Assembly: GCA_903821905.1 (NCBI GenBank)
Contig: CAIJMQ010000069.1
Location: 1-23,537 of the forward strand
Direction: 5' to 3'
Source of the DNA: an uncultured bacterium
GTDB taxonomy: Bacteria > CAIJMQ01
Length of the DNA: 23,537 nt
Shown one piece after another: positions 6,790 through 14,381 of this stretch (position 1 is the stretch's first letter; every line of letters starts with the position of its first letter). The notes under the pieces were generated by a model. That model did not search any database and was not told where the DNA came from. It worked only from the letters and a program-made list of their open reading frames with translations. The position numbers and the translations under genes were made by a program.

Positions 6790-8526
6790 ATGAAAATTTA
6801 TAGGAATCTATTTTTAGGAGTTTTCTTCCTAGTGTTGTGTATAAGTATGAGTAATATAGCAGTAGCTCAGGAAGAAAAAATAAATGAGTTGGTTAATCAA
6901 TTGAAGATTGGGAAGTGGGAAGCCAAAAGTAAAGCTATAGGAGAACTGCGCAAGATAGGCAAACCTGCGGTAGAAGCACTTATTACTGCATTAAAGAACG
7001 AAGATACAATTCTCCGAAGAGAAGCAGCATATGCCTTGGGTGAAATAAAAGATAAGGAAGCAGTAGAGCCTCTTATTAATCTCTTGGAGGATAAGAATAC
7101 AGATATTAGAAATAGTGTAATAATAGCTTTAGGTAAAATAGGAGACAAACGAGCAGTGGAACCACTTATTGCTCGTCTAAAGAGTTATGAGGAATGGTAT
7201 GTCAAAACTTATGTAGCATTGTCTTTGGGGCAGATAAAAGACCCACGAGCCGTAGAACCACTTATTGATGCTTTGAAAGAAGATAAAAATGAAACTGTTC
7301 GAGCTTGTGCTGCATCTGGTTTGGGTGACATAGGAAACAAGGAAGCAGTAGAACCGCTTATTAGTGCGTTAAAAGACGAAAGTGCAGATGTTCGTAGTAA
7401 GACAGTAGACGCTTTAGGTAAAATAAGAGATGAAATAGCACTTGAGTCTTTGATTGTCATGCTAAAAGATAAAGATAGTGGTGTTAGATGTTCTGCCGCA
7501 TATGCGTTGGGTAACATTGGCGGTAAAAAAGTAGTAGGACCTCTTATTGAATTACTCAAGAGTGAGGATAGCAGACTTCGAGCTACTGTAGCAATAACTT
7601 TAGGTGAGCTAAAAGATGAGAAAGGAATAGAACCACTTATTGTCACATTATTGGACAAAGATGAGAAAGTCCGAGAGCATGTAGAACGAGCATTGAAAAA
7701 TATAACTGGGCAAAACTTTGGTCAAGATTCTGAAAAATGGCGGAAATGGTACTCAGATTTTACTCAATTAGTAAACACTAAAGAAACTATTCAAGGTGAT
7801 ACAGTAGTGGCAGTTATTATGGGAAAGCAAATTACTCGTAAGGAACTCCAGCCAAGTGCAGAGTTGATAGAGCAAAACCGTACTAAAATGAATCAATTAG
7901 AATTTATGAAATGGCTTGATAGATATCAAAAAGATAAACTTACAGGCATGATTTTCGGAACTTTACTGGATGAATATGCCAAGGAAAACAATATTACTCC
8001 TACAGATGGGGAGGTTGAGACATTTATTGCCAAATCAAAAGAACAGCGAGTAAAAATGCAGTTGGAATGGGAACAAAAGAAAAATGCGCTACTTGAGAAA
8101 CTAAAATCTCCGAATTTAACTGAAGCTGAAAAAGAGAAAATAAATTCAGATTTGAAGATTGTTGAAAAACTTCTTGAATCAAGAGAAAAAATGGAACAAT
8201 ATATTCAAAAAGATGAGGCAAAAAGTAAAGAGGCAGAAATAAATGTTGCTCAACAAGTCATTCTATCTTGGAAAATCAATAAATCTTTGTATGATAGATA
8301 TGGTGGTCGTGTCATATTCCAGCAGGCAGGACCTGAACCAGTTGATGCCTATCGAGATTTTTTAAGAGAATATGAGAAAAAGGGTTCATTTCAAATCATG
8401 GATGACACATTAAAAGAACAATTTTGGGATTATTTTGTCAATGATAAGCATACATTTTACCCAGCAGAAGAAGGTGCTAAATTTATGAATACACCATGGT
8501 GGCTTTTAGAAAAAGGTAAAAATTAG
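6790..8526 (+). CDS. Exported HEAT-repeat protein with SurA-N-like C-terminal region
   Basis: A 578-residue protein. Residues 1-26 are a signal peptide (AVA-QE junction). Residues about 30-305 are roughly nine HEAT/PBS-lyase repeats of 31 residues, with the recurring pattern AVEPLI...LKD...R..A..ALG.I. A TGQNFG...KWRKW linker (306-320), common after such repeats, follows. From about 336 the sequence VVAVIMGKQITRKEL resembles the start of SurA/PpiC N-domains. It is followed by NITPTDGEVE and a long charged helical stretch, but no parvulin isomerase domain is visible. The last 80 residues (RYGGRVIFQQAGPEP onward) are unassigned. A periplasmic scaffold or chaperone role is inferred. The Shine-Dalgarno is GAGG, 9 bases before the ATG. 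Confidence 0.8.
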   Translation: MKIYRNLFLGVFFLVLCISMSNIAVAQEEKINELVNQLKIGKWEAKSKAIGELRKIGKPAVEALITALKNEDTILRREAAYALGEIKDKEAVEPLINLLEDKNTDIRNSVIIALGKIGDKRAVEPLIARLKSYEEWYVKTYVALSLGQIKDPRAVEPLIDALKEDKNETVRACAASGLGDIGNKEAVEPLISALKDESADVRSKTVDALGKIRDEIALESLIVMLKDKDSGVRCSAAYALGNIGGKKVVGPLIELLKSEDSRLRATVAITLGELKDEKGIEPLIVTLLDKDEKVREHVERALKNITGQNFGQDSEKWRKWYSDFTQLVNTKETIQGDTVVAVIMGKQITRKELQPSAELIEQNRTKMNQLEFMKWLDRYQKDKLTGMIFGTLLDEYAKENNITPTDGEVETFIAKSKEQRVKMQLEWEQKKNALLEKLKSPNLTEAEKEKINSDLKIVEKLLESREKMEQYIQKDEAKSKEAEINVAQQVILSWKINKSLYDRYGGRVIFQQAGPEPVDAYRDFLREYEKKGSFQIMDDTLKEQFWDYFVNDKHTFYPAEEGAKFMNTPWWLLEKGKN

Positions 8527-8536
8527 AGGAGTTTAA

Positions 8537-8920
8537 ATGAATTGCCCTGTATGTAGAGAGCCGATGATTGTTTTAGAGCTGGATGAAGTAGAAATAGACC
8601 ATTGCATTTCTTGCGGGGGGATATGGCTTGATGCCGGGGAGCTTGAACTTTTGTTAGGAGATTCAGTTGAAAAGAATAAACTGTTGTCTTCTTTTGAAAT
8701 AGATAAAACTACTAAAGAAAAAGCGAGAAAATGTCCCATATGTTTAAAAAAAATGCAAAAAGTCCTATGTGGGATAGATAAAAAGGTTCTCATAGATAGG
8801 TGTCGTAGGAATGACGGTCTCTGGTTTGATTTGGGTGAGCTTGAAGAAATAATTAAGATGGGAAATTTTGATAAGGATAAGAAAGTATTAAATCTCTTGA
8901 AAAGTATGTTTAAAAAATAA
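8537..8920 (+). CDS. zf-TFIIB domain protein, two zinc modules
   Basis: A 127-residue protein with two zf-TFIIB-like modules. The first has CPVC (3-6) and CISCGGIWLDAGEL (23 onward), a complete four-cysteine site. The second has CPICLKKM and then CRRNDGLWFDLGEL, so its last expected Cys is an Asn. From memory, relatives also carry CRKN there, so this may be a family trait, not damage. No signal peptide is present, so it is cytoplasmic. The function of the family is unknown. The GAGGAG Shine-Dalgarno (8526-8531) begins at the last base of the HEAT gene stop codon, and lemA follows after 21 bases, so co-transcription is very likely. Confidence 0.85.
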   Translation: MNCPVCREPMIVLELDEVEIDHCISCGGIWLDAGELELLLGDSVEKNKLLSSFEIDKTTKEKARKCPICLKKMQKVLCGIDKKVLIDRCRRNDGLWFDLGELEEIIKMGNFDKDKKVLNLLKSMFKK

Positions 8921-8941
8921 CAAATTAAAAGGAGGATCCAA

Positions 8942-9499
8942 ATGGGGATACTGCTGGTAGTAATATTATTGATAGTTGTTTTTGCCGTTTTGTTCGTAAT
9001 AGGAGTTTTCAATTCTCTTGTGGGATTGAGAAATCAGGTAAAAAATGCATGGTCACAAATTGATGTTCAATTGAAAAGGCGGCACGACCTTATACCGAAT
9101 TTAGTAGAGACAGCAAAAGGATATATGGTACACGAGAGAACGACTTTGGAGAATATAACGAAGGCAAGAAGCACTGCAATGGGAGCTCAAAGTGTTGGCG
9201 ATAAAGCAAAGGCGGAGGGTGCTTTAAGCGGTGCAATGAGCAAGTTTTTTCTAGTTGTGGAAAATTATCCTGACCTCAAAGCAAATCAAAACTTTCTGGC
9301 TGTGCAGGAAGAGCTGGCTTCAACAGAGAATAAGATAGCTTTTTCTCGGCAGAATTATAATGACCAGGTTTTATTTTTCAACAACAAGATTCAGATGTTC
9401 CCTTCAAATACCATAGCCGGTATGTTCAGTTTCAAGTCCGAGGAGTTTTTTGGAGTAGAAGGGCAAGAAGAAAGAGAAGCACCAAAAGTTAAATTTTAA
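8942..9499 (+). CDS. lemA: LemA family protein
   Basis: A 185-residue LemA protein. An N-terminal membrane helix (3-24) is followed by the signature region NQVKNAWSQIDVQLKRRHDLIPNLV and a long helical domain ending near FFNNKIQMFPSNTIAGMF, the usual family C-terminus. The helical domain should lie outside the cytoplasmic membrane. LemA often sits beside htpX, as here, but its molecular function is not settled. A near-consensus Shine-Dalgarno (AAAGGAGGAT) lies 5 bases before the ATG. The gene is complete and of normal length. The gap to htpX is unusual (109 bases with two hairpins). Confidence 0.95.
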   Translation: MGILLVVILLIVVFAVLFVIGVFNSLVGLRNQVKNAWSQIDVQLKRRHDLIPNLVETAKGYMVHERTTLENITKARSTAMGAQSVGDKAKAEGALSGAMSKFFLVVENYPDLKANQNFLAVQEELASTENKIAFSRQNYNDQVLFFNNKIQMFPSNTIAGMFSFKSEEFFGVEGQEEREAPKVKF

Positions 9500-9512
9500 T
9501 CGGAATGCAGAA

Positions 9513-9545
9513 ATCTCTGTTCCGACGTAACGTCGGAACAGAGAT
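9513..9545. repeat. Perfect 15-bp hairpin between lemA and htpX
   Basis: ATCTCTGTTCCGACG (9513-9527), a TAA loop and its exact complement (9531-9545). No T-run follows, so it is not a standard intrinsic terminator. The preceding AATCGGAATGCAG (9498-9510) matches 12 of 13 bases of 694-706 at the other palindromic element, suggesting a related dispersed repeat. Confidence 0.7.
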
Positions 9546-9573
9546 GAATGAGCGACAATTACTCAGGAAAGAA

Positions 9574-9595
9574 ACTCCGTGCTCTAGCACGGGGT
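9574..9595. repeat. 10-bp hairpin just upstream of the htpX start
   Basis: ACTCCGTGCT (9574-9583) pairs with AGCACGGGGT (9586-9595) with one G.T pair. It ends 13 bases before the htpX ATG, so it covers the place where a Shine-Dalgarno would lie; none is visible between it and the ATG. Its GGGGTAAT end is the inverse of ATTACCCC at 712-719. Confidence 0.6.
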
Positions 9596-9608
9596 AATTC
9601 ATTAAATT

Positions 9609-11051
9609 ATGTGGGAATTAATTCAAGCAAATAAAAGGAAGTCAATAATCCTTTTTATATGTATGGGCTTATGCCTAATATTTCTTGGGTATGTAATTGG
9701 ATTTTCAATTTACCCTAATGGGGGAGGGATTGCAGGTCTTCTTATAGCCGTAGTGATATGGTTTGTTATGTCGCTTGTCAGTTATTTTGCAGGTGATTCC
9801 ATACTCTTGTCTATGAGCGGAGCAAAAGAAATAACACATGATATTCATCCGCAGCTTTTTAATATTGTAGAAGAGATGAAAATCGCAGCAAATTTACCCT
9901 TTATGCCTCGAGTTTACATAATAGATGACCCCGCACCTAATGCATTTGCTACAGGAACAAAACCCGGAAAAACTTCTATTGCCGTGACTGCCGGTCTGCT
10001 TTCGCGATTAAACAGAGATGAGCTTCAGGGAGTTGTTGCCCACGAGATGTCCCATATATCCAATAGAGACGTGCTGTTTGTGACATTTGCCGGAGTATTA
10101 CTTGGCAGTGTTGTGCTTATATCAGAAGTGTTTTTAAGAAGCATGTTTTACTCTTCTGGTTCGTCGAGACGATATCGTTCCGGCGGTAAAGGTGGTGGAC
10201 AGGCTCAGCTTATTATTATAGCTGTAGCCATTGTTTTTGCCATATTGGCTCCTATATTAGCGCGAATTCTTTATTTCGCATTATCAAGAAGAAGAGAATA
10301 TTTAGCTGATGCATCTGGAGTTAGATTAACCAGATATCCTGAAGGATTAGCTTCAGCACTTGAGAGTATTTCTACAACAGATCTAAACCTTGCTTCTGCA
10401 AATAAAGTGACAGCTCCTATGTATATAGTGAATCCTCTTAAAAGTGAAGGTATGCCGCTTTCAGACCTTACGAGTACGCATCCTCCAATATCCGAGAGAA
10501 TCAAAATTTTACGGGGCATGTCACAAGGAGTAAATTATCTAAGTTATCAAAAAGCTTTTTCTTTAGTTAAAGGGCAAGTATCTACTATTATTCCAGCTTC
10601 AGGCAGAAAAGAATCCGAAATTATCCCTATACGCAAAGCTTCCGTAGAACCAAAGAAAGAACAGTCCCAAAAGAAAGGTGCAAGGGAAATCGGTGACTTA
10701 ATAAGAGCTATTAATAAATATATATTTTTAACATGTATCTGTGGGCTAAAAATTAAAGTGCCTCCCGATTTTAATAAACCAAAACTAAACTGCCCTCGAT
10801 GTGGACATGAACTTGAAGTGCCGCTTGCAGAACTGGCAGCTATTACAACAGCAGTTGGCTCTGTAATCCCGAAAGAGACCGAACAGAAAGAAAAGCAATC
10901 CAACTTGGAACCACTTACATATAAAAGACAAGGAAAAGGATGGGAAAGTTTCCTTTGTTCATGCGGCAAGTTACAGCAGATTTCCCCCATGTTTTCCGGT
11001 TCACAGGTTGTTTGTAATAATTGTGAAAGAAAAATAGAAATAATAAATTAA
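9609..11051 (+). CDS. htpX: HtpX-like M48 membrane metalloprotease with two C-terminal zinc ribbons
   Basis: A 480-residue zinc protease for membrane-protein quality control. Two N-terminal membrane helices (about 12-34 and 40-62) precede the HEMSH active site (145-149; His145, Glu146, His149). Further helices lie at about 156-175 and 200-225. Glu230 in REYLAD is the third zinc ligand, and STHPPISERI (289-298) is the conserved family end. Ordinary HtpX ends near 290-300. Here about 170 residues follow, with two zinc-ribbon-like sites: Cys376/378/395/398 and Cys450/452/469/472, each CxC then CxxC. The extension may recruit substrates or partners (inference). It follows lemA in a typical pairing. 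No Shine-Dalgarno is visible; the start was chosen from the N-terminal helix position. Confidence 0.93.
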   Translation: MWELIQANKRKSIILFICMGLCLIFLGYVIGFSIYPNGGGIAGLLIAVVIWFVMSLVSYFAGDSILLSMSGAKEITHDIHPQLFNIVEEMKIAANLPFMPRVYIIDDPAPNAFATGTKPGKTSIAVTAGLLSRLNRDELQGVVAHEMSHISNRDVLFVTFAGVLLGSVVLISEVFLRSMFYSSGSSRRYRSGGKGGGQAQLIIIAVAIVFAILAPILARILYFALSRRREYLADASGVRLTRYPEGLASALESISTTDLNLASANKVTAPMYIVNPLKSEGMPLSDLTSTHPPISERIKILRGMSQGVNYLSYQKAFSLVKGQVSTIIPASGRKESEIIPIRKASVEPKKEQSQKKGAREIGDLIRAINKYIFLTCICGLKIKVPPDFNKPKLNCPRCGHELEVPLAELAAITTAVGSVIPKETEQKEKQSNLEPLTYKRQGKGWESFLCSCGKLQQISPMFSGSQVVCNNCERKIEIIN

Positions 11052-11064
11052 TCAAGATAACACC

Positions 11065-11539
11065 ATGATTTGCCCTGTATGCTGGAAGGAAATGTTCGAA
11101 GAAGAGTGCGAAAACGTAAAAATAGATATCTGCAAGAATGGTTGTAAGGGGATGTGGTTTGATTTTTCTGAACTTGGTAAAGTTGATGAGAAAAATGAGA
11201 AATTAAGTAAAGCTTTGGAAGAGATGCTTGATTCTCCACGTATAAACGATGAAAACAGAGGTCCAATAATGTCCCAGATGCGAAATAAATATGCACGCAC
11301 ATAGATACAAATCAGCGAAAGGAGTAAATGTTGATGAGTGTTATCGTTGCGGTGGTTTCTTTTTAGATTCGGGGGAACTTAAGGCAATTAGAAATACACA
11401 TATGAGTAAACAAGAGCAGGAAGAATATACACAGCGCATAATTAACGGTATTTCTGAATGTCGGCGTTCAGAGAACAAAGAAAGGAGCACTGCTATCCAA
11501 AGCTTTGCCAAACTACTTATGCAAAGATATTATGGGTAA
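11065..11539 (+). pseudogene. zf-TFIIB family gene split by a frameshift
   Basis: Two overlapping frames together make one zf-TFIIB-type protein. Frame 1 (11065-11304, 79 residues) carries CPVC and CKNGCKGMWFDFSEL, then reaches DENRGPI and runs into an unrelated 12-residue tail and stop. The other frame (with an ATG at 11291, ending 11539) contains, upstream of that ATG, TGT CCC AGA TGC (CPRC, 11270-11281). It continues MHAHRYKSAKGVNVDECYRCGGFFLDSGEL, the normal second half. The break lies at 11266-11271. It could be a real mutation, a sequencing or assembly error, or recoding; no classical slippery heptamer is seen. The full product would be about 158 residues. It is the last gene of the operon, 13 bases after htpX, and lacks a clear Shine-Dalgarno. 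Confidence 0.75.
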
Positions 11540-11553
11540 AGGTATATAGTAAG

Positions 11554-11593
11554 AAAAAACCCCGCAAGAATTTTTCATCTCGCGGGGTTTTTT
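11554..11593. terminator. Bidirectional intrinsic terminator
   Basis: AAAAAACCCCGC (11554-11565) and its complement GCGGGGTTTTTT (11582-11593) enclose a 16-base loop. The stem is flanked by A-runs and T-runs on both sides, so it can end the plus-strand zf-TFIIB/htpX operon and the converging minus-strand ppdK transcript. Confidence 0.9.
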
Positions 11594-11609
11594 GATTGAC
11601 TGGTTGTTC

Positions 11610-14342
11610 TTATTTTTTCTCTTTAATTACTGCTTGTGCTGCTGCGTGTCTTGCAATCGGTACTCTGAAAGGTGAGCAGGAAACATAATTCATTCCTACT
11701 CTGTGGCAGAATTCAACTGATATGGGTTCTCCACCGTGTTCGCCACAGATGCCAATTTCTAATTTTTTATTTGTTTTTCTGCCGCGCTGGATTCCTATTT
11801 TTATCAGTTCACCTATCCCTTCCTGGTCTATGCTTTGGAATGGGTCTCCGGGAAGTATGCCTTTTTGTATATACTCTGGCAGGAAACCGCCGATATCATC
11901 GCGCGAGAAACCGAATCCCATCTGAGTCATATCGTTTGTCCCATATGAGAAGAATTCGGCTACCGTTGCCAGCTTATCTGCAACAAAAGATGCTCTGGGA
12001 ATTTCAATCATTGTCCCGAACATATACTTAATTTTCTTTAAGTTATACTTACTCAGGACTTCCTGATATACTTTTTTTACAATGGCTAATTGATCTATTA
12101 CCTCCTTAACATCACATACAACAGGTATCATTATTTCAGGATATGGATTTTTACCATCTTTAACCAGTTCGGCTGCTGACTCGAATACTGCCCGTATTTG
12201 CATTTCGCTTACTTCCGGATATGTAATTCCCAGCCGCACTCCCCGATGTCCCATCATGGGATTTGATTCGTGCAAGGCCTCAGCTCTTTTTGATAATTCG
12301 TCGAGTGATATATTCAGGTCTTTTGCTAATGCAGCCAACTTGGCTGCGTCTCGCGGTACAAACTCATGGAGAGGCGGGTCAAGTAGTCTTATAACTACCG
12401 GTAATCCATCCATAGCTTCCAATGTTCCCTTGATATCTTTCTTAACATAAGGGAATAGTTCGTTAAGTGCTTTTTGTCTTTCTTCAACTGTTTTAGAAAC
12501 AATCATTTTTCGTAATCTGAATAATGGTTCTTCGGAACCTTTGCCGTAGAACATATGCTCGGTCCTGAAAAGACCGATTCCCTCTGCGCCAAATTGTCTT
12601 GCTTTCCGGGCATCTTCAGGTGTATCGGCATTTGTTCGAACGCCTAATTTTTTTACAGAGTCGCAAAGTTTAAGGAAATCATTAAACTTTTTATTTTCTG
12701 AAGAGGCATCCATCATGGGTAGTTTTCCTTCATAGACATTTCCTTTTGTGCCGTTTAATGTAATCCAATCGCCTTCTTTTAAAACCTTTCCATCTGCAGA
12801 CATTTCCTTTTTTACATGATCAACATGTAAAGTACCGCAACCGACTATACAGCATTTCCCCCAGCCGCGTGCTACTAATGCGGCGTGAGATGTCATTCCC
12901 CCTCTAGCAGTTAGAATTGCCTGTGCAGCGCGCATGCCTTCAACGTCTTCAGGATTAGTTTCTTCACGCACCAGAATTACTTTTTTGCCTTGTTTTGCCC
13001 ATGCTACTGCTTCATTAGCAGAGAATACTATCTGTCCGGTAGCTCCGCCGGGACCTGCAGGCAATCCTTTAGCTAAAGGCTTATATGCTGTTTCTGCTTT
13101 AGGATCAATTATAGGATGAAGCAATTCGTCCAATTGACTTGGAGTTACGCGCATAATTGCTTCTTCTTTTTTGATTAATTTCTCTTTGTACATGTCCATA
13201 GCCATATGCACTGCTGCAGGACCGTTGCGTTTCCCTACTCTACATTGCAACATGAATAAACGGTCTTTCTCAATTGTAAACTCTATATCTTGCATGTCAC
13301 GGTAATGGTTCTCCAGTCTTTCTTGGTACCCGAAAAGCTCTTTGTAAAGCTTAGGCATTGTTTTTTCTAAAGAAACCAGGTTTTTGTTATGTTCTGATTT
13401 TGAAGATTCGTTTATTGGTGCTGGTGTACGTATCCCTGCTACTACATCTTCTCCCTGGGCATTAATGAGATACTCGCCATAAAACTTGTTTTCGCCGTTT
13501 CCGGGATTACGCGTAAAGGCAACTCCTGTAGCTGAATCTTTACCCATATTACCAAATACCATTGTCTGCACGGTTACTGCAGTTCCCCATTCATCAGGAA
13601 TACTTTCAATACGCCGATAACTTATAGCGCGTTTCCCGTTCCATGAAGCAAATACGGCACTGATACTACCCCAGAGTTGTTCATTGTGTGTGTCAGGGAA
13701 ATCTTTTTTCAACACTTCTTTTACTTTTGCCTTGAATAAATCGCAGATTTTTTTCAAGTCTTCTGTTTTAAGGTCAGTATCGATTTTATATCCTTTTGCT
13801 TTTTTTATCTGATTCATTATTTCTTCCATTTGCTTGCGTATGCCCTGCTCTTCTTTTGGCTCGATACCTGCTGCTTTTTCCATAACTACATCGGAATACA
13901 TCATAATAAGCCTTCGGTAGGCATCATAAACAAAACGGCTGTTGCCGCCACTTTGCTTGATAAGGCCGGGGATGGTTTTAGAAGTAAGACCTACATTTAA
14001 TATTGTCTCCATCATTCCAGGCATTGATTTTCTTGCGCCTGACCTTACTGATACTAGTAGGGGATTACTCGGGTCGCCAAATTTTCTGCCCATTAATTTT
14101 TCTACTTTTTCCATTGCTTTAGCAACGTCATTTTTAAGTTCTTTAGGATAAGTTTTTTTGTTTTTATAGTAATGGGTACAAACCTCAGTAGTAATTGTAA
14201 AACCGGGTGGAACGGGCAATTTTAAATTCTTATGTCCTGCCATCTCTGCAAGATTTGCACCTTTGCCACCCAAGAGATTTTTCATACTTTCATTACCGTC
14301 CGCTTTACCGCCGCCGAAAGAATATACATACTTCTTACTCAT
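11610..14342 (-). CDS. ppdK: Pyruvate, phosphate dikinase
   Basis: A 910-residue cytoplasmic enzyme interconverting pyruvate, ATP and phosphate with phosphoenolpyruvate, AMP and pyrophosphate. The N-terminal ATP-grasp part has GGKGANLAEMAG (25-36). The swivelling domain has GGMTSHAALVARGWGK (481-496), with the phospho-accepting His486 and the regulatory-type Thr478. The C-terminal TIM barrel has GEHGGEP with catalytic Cys866 and FCHRVGMNYVSCSPFRVPIARHAAAQ-like end signatures. All key residues are present and the length is typical. A consensus AAGGAGGT Shine-Dalgarno lies 9 bases before the ATG. It follows trpB2 by 39 bases; a TATAAT lies in that gap but lacks a -35. It may favour gluconeogenic flux or pyrophosphate-linked glycolysis. 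Confidence 0.98.
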   Translation of the reverse strand: MSKKYVYSFGGGKADGNESMKNLLGGKGANLAEMAGHKNLKLPVPPGFTITTEVCTHYYKNKKTYPKELKNDVAKAMEKVEKLMGRKFGDPSNPLLVSVRSGARKSMPGMMETILNVGLTSKTIPGLIKQSGGNSRFVYDAYRRLIMMYSDVVMEKAAGIEPKEEQGIRKQMEEIMNQIKKAKGYKIDTDLKTEDLKKICDLFKAKVKEVLKKDFPDTHNEQLWGSISAVFASWNGKRAISYRRIESIPDEWGTAVTVQTMVFGNMGKDSATGVAFTRNPGNGENKFYGEYLINAQGEDVVAGIRTPAPINESSKSEHNKNLVSLEKTMPKLYKELFGYQERLENHYRDMQDIEFTIEKDRLFMLQCRVGKRNGPAAVHMAMDMYKEKLIKKEEAIMRVTPSQLDELLHPIIDPKAETAYKPLAKGLPAGPGGATGQIVFSANEAVAWAKQGKKVILVREETNPEDVEGMRAAQAILTARGGMTSHAALVARGWGKCCIVGCGTLHVDHVKKEMSADGKVLKEGDWITLNGTKGNVYEGKLPMMDASSENKKFNDFLKLCDSVKKLGVRTNADTPEDARKARQFGAEGIGLFRTEHMFYGKGSEEPLFRLRKMIVSKTVEERQKALNELFPYVKKDIKGTLEAMDGLPVVIRLLDPPLHEFVPRDAAKLAALAKDLNISLDELSKRAEALHESNPMMGHRGVRLGITYPEVSEMQIRAVFESAAELVKDGKNPYPEIMIPVVCDVKEVIDQLAIVKKVYQEVLSKYNLKKIKYMFGTMIEIPRASFVADKLATVAEFFSYGTNDMTQMGFGFSRDDIGGFLPEYIQKGILPGDPFQSIDQEGIGELIKIGIQRGRKTNKKLEIGICGEHGGEPISVEFCHRVGMNYVSCSPFRVPIARHAAAQAVIKEKK

Positions 14343-14381
14343 GGTTGTGATACCTCCTTATTAAATGTTTTGTAAATTATA

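Noticed and set aside
7209-7658. Minus-strand 149-residue frame opposite the HEAT repeats
   Set aside because: Shadow of the repetitive HEAT coding sequence; low-complexity Ser/Leu-rich product without a start signal.
8533-9012. Minus-strand 159-residue frame opposite the zf-TFIIB gene
   Set aside because: Covers two well-supported plus-strand genes with strong Shine-Dalgarno sites; Ser/Ile/Thr-rich shadow.
14376-14381. TATAAT on the minus strand upstream of ppdK
   Set aside because: No acceptable -35 at 16-18 bases and no TG extension; not listed as a promoter.
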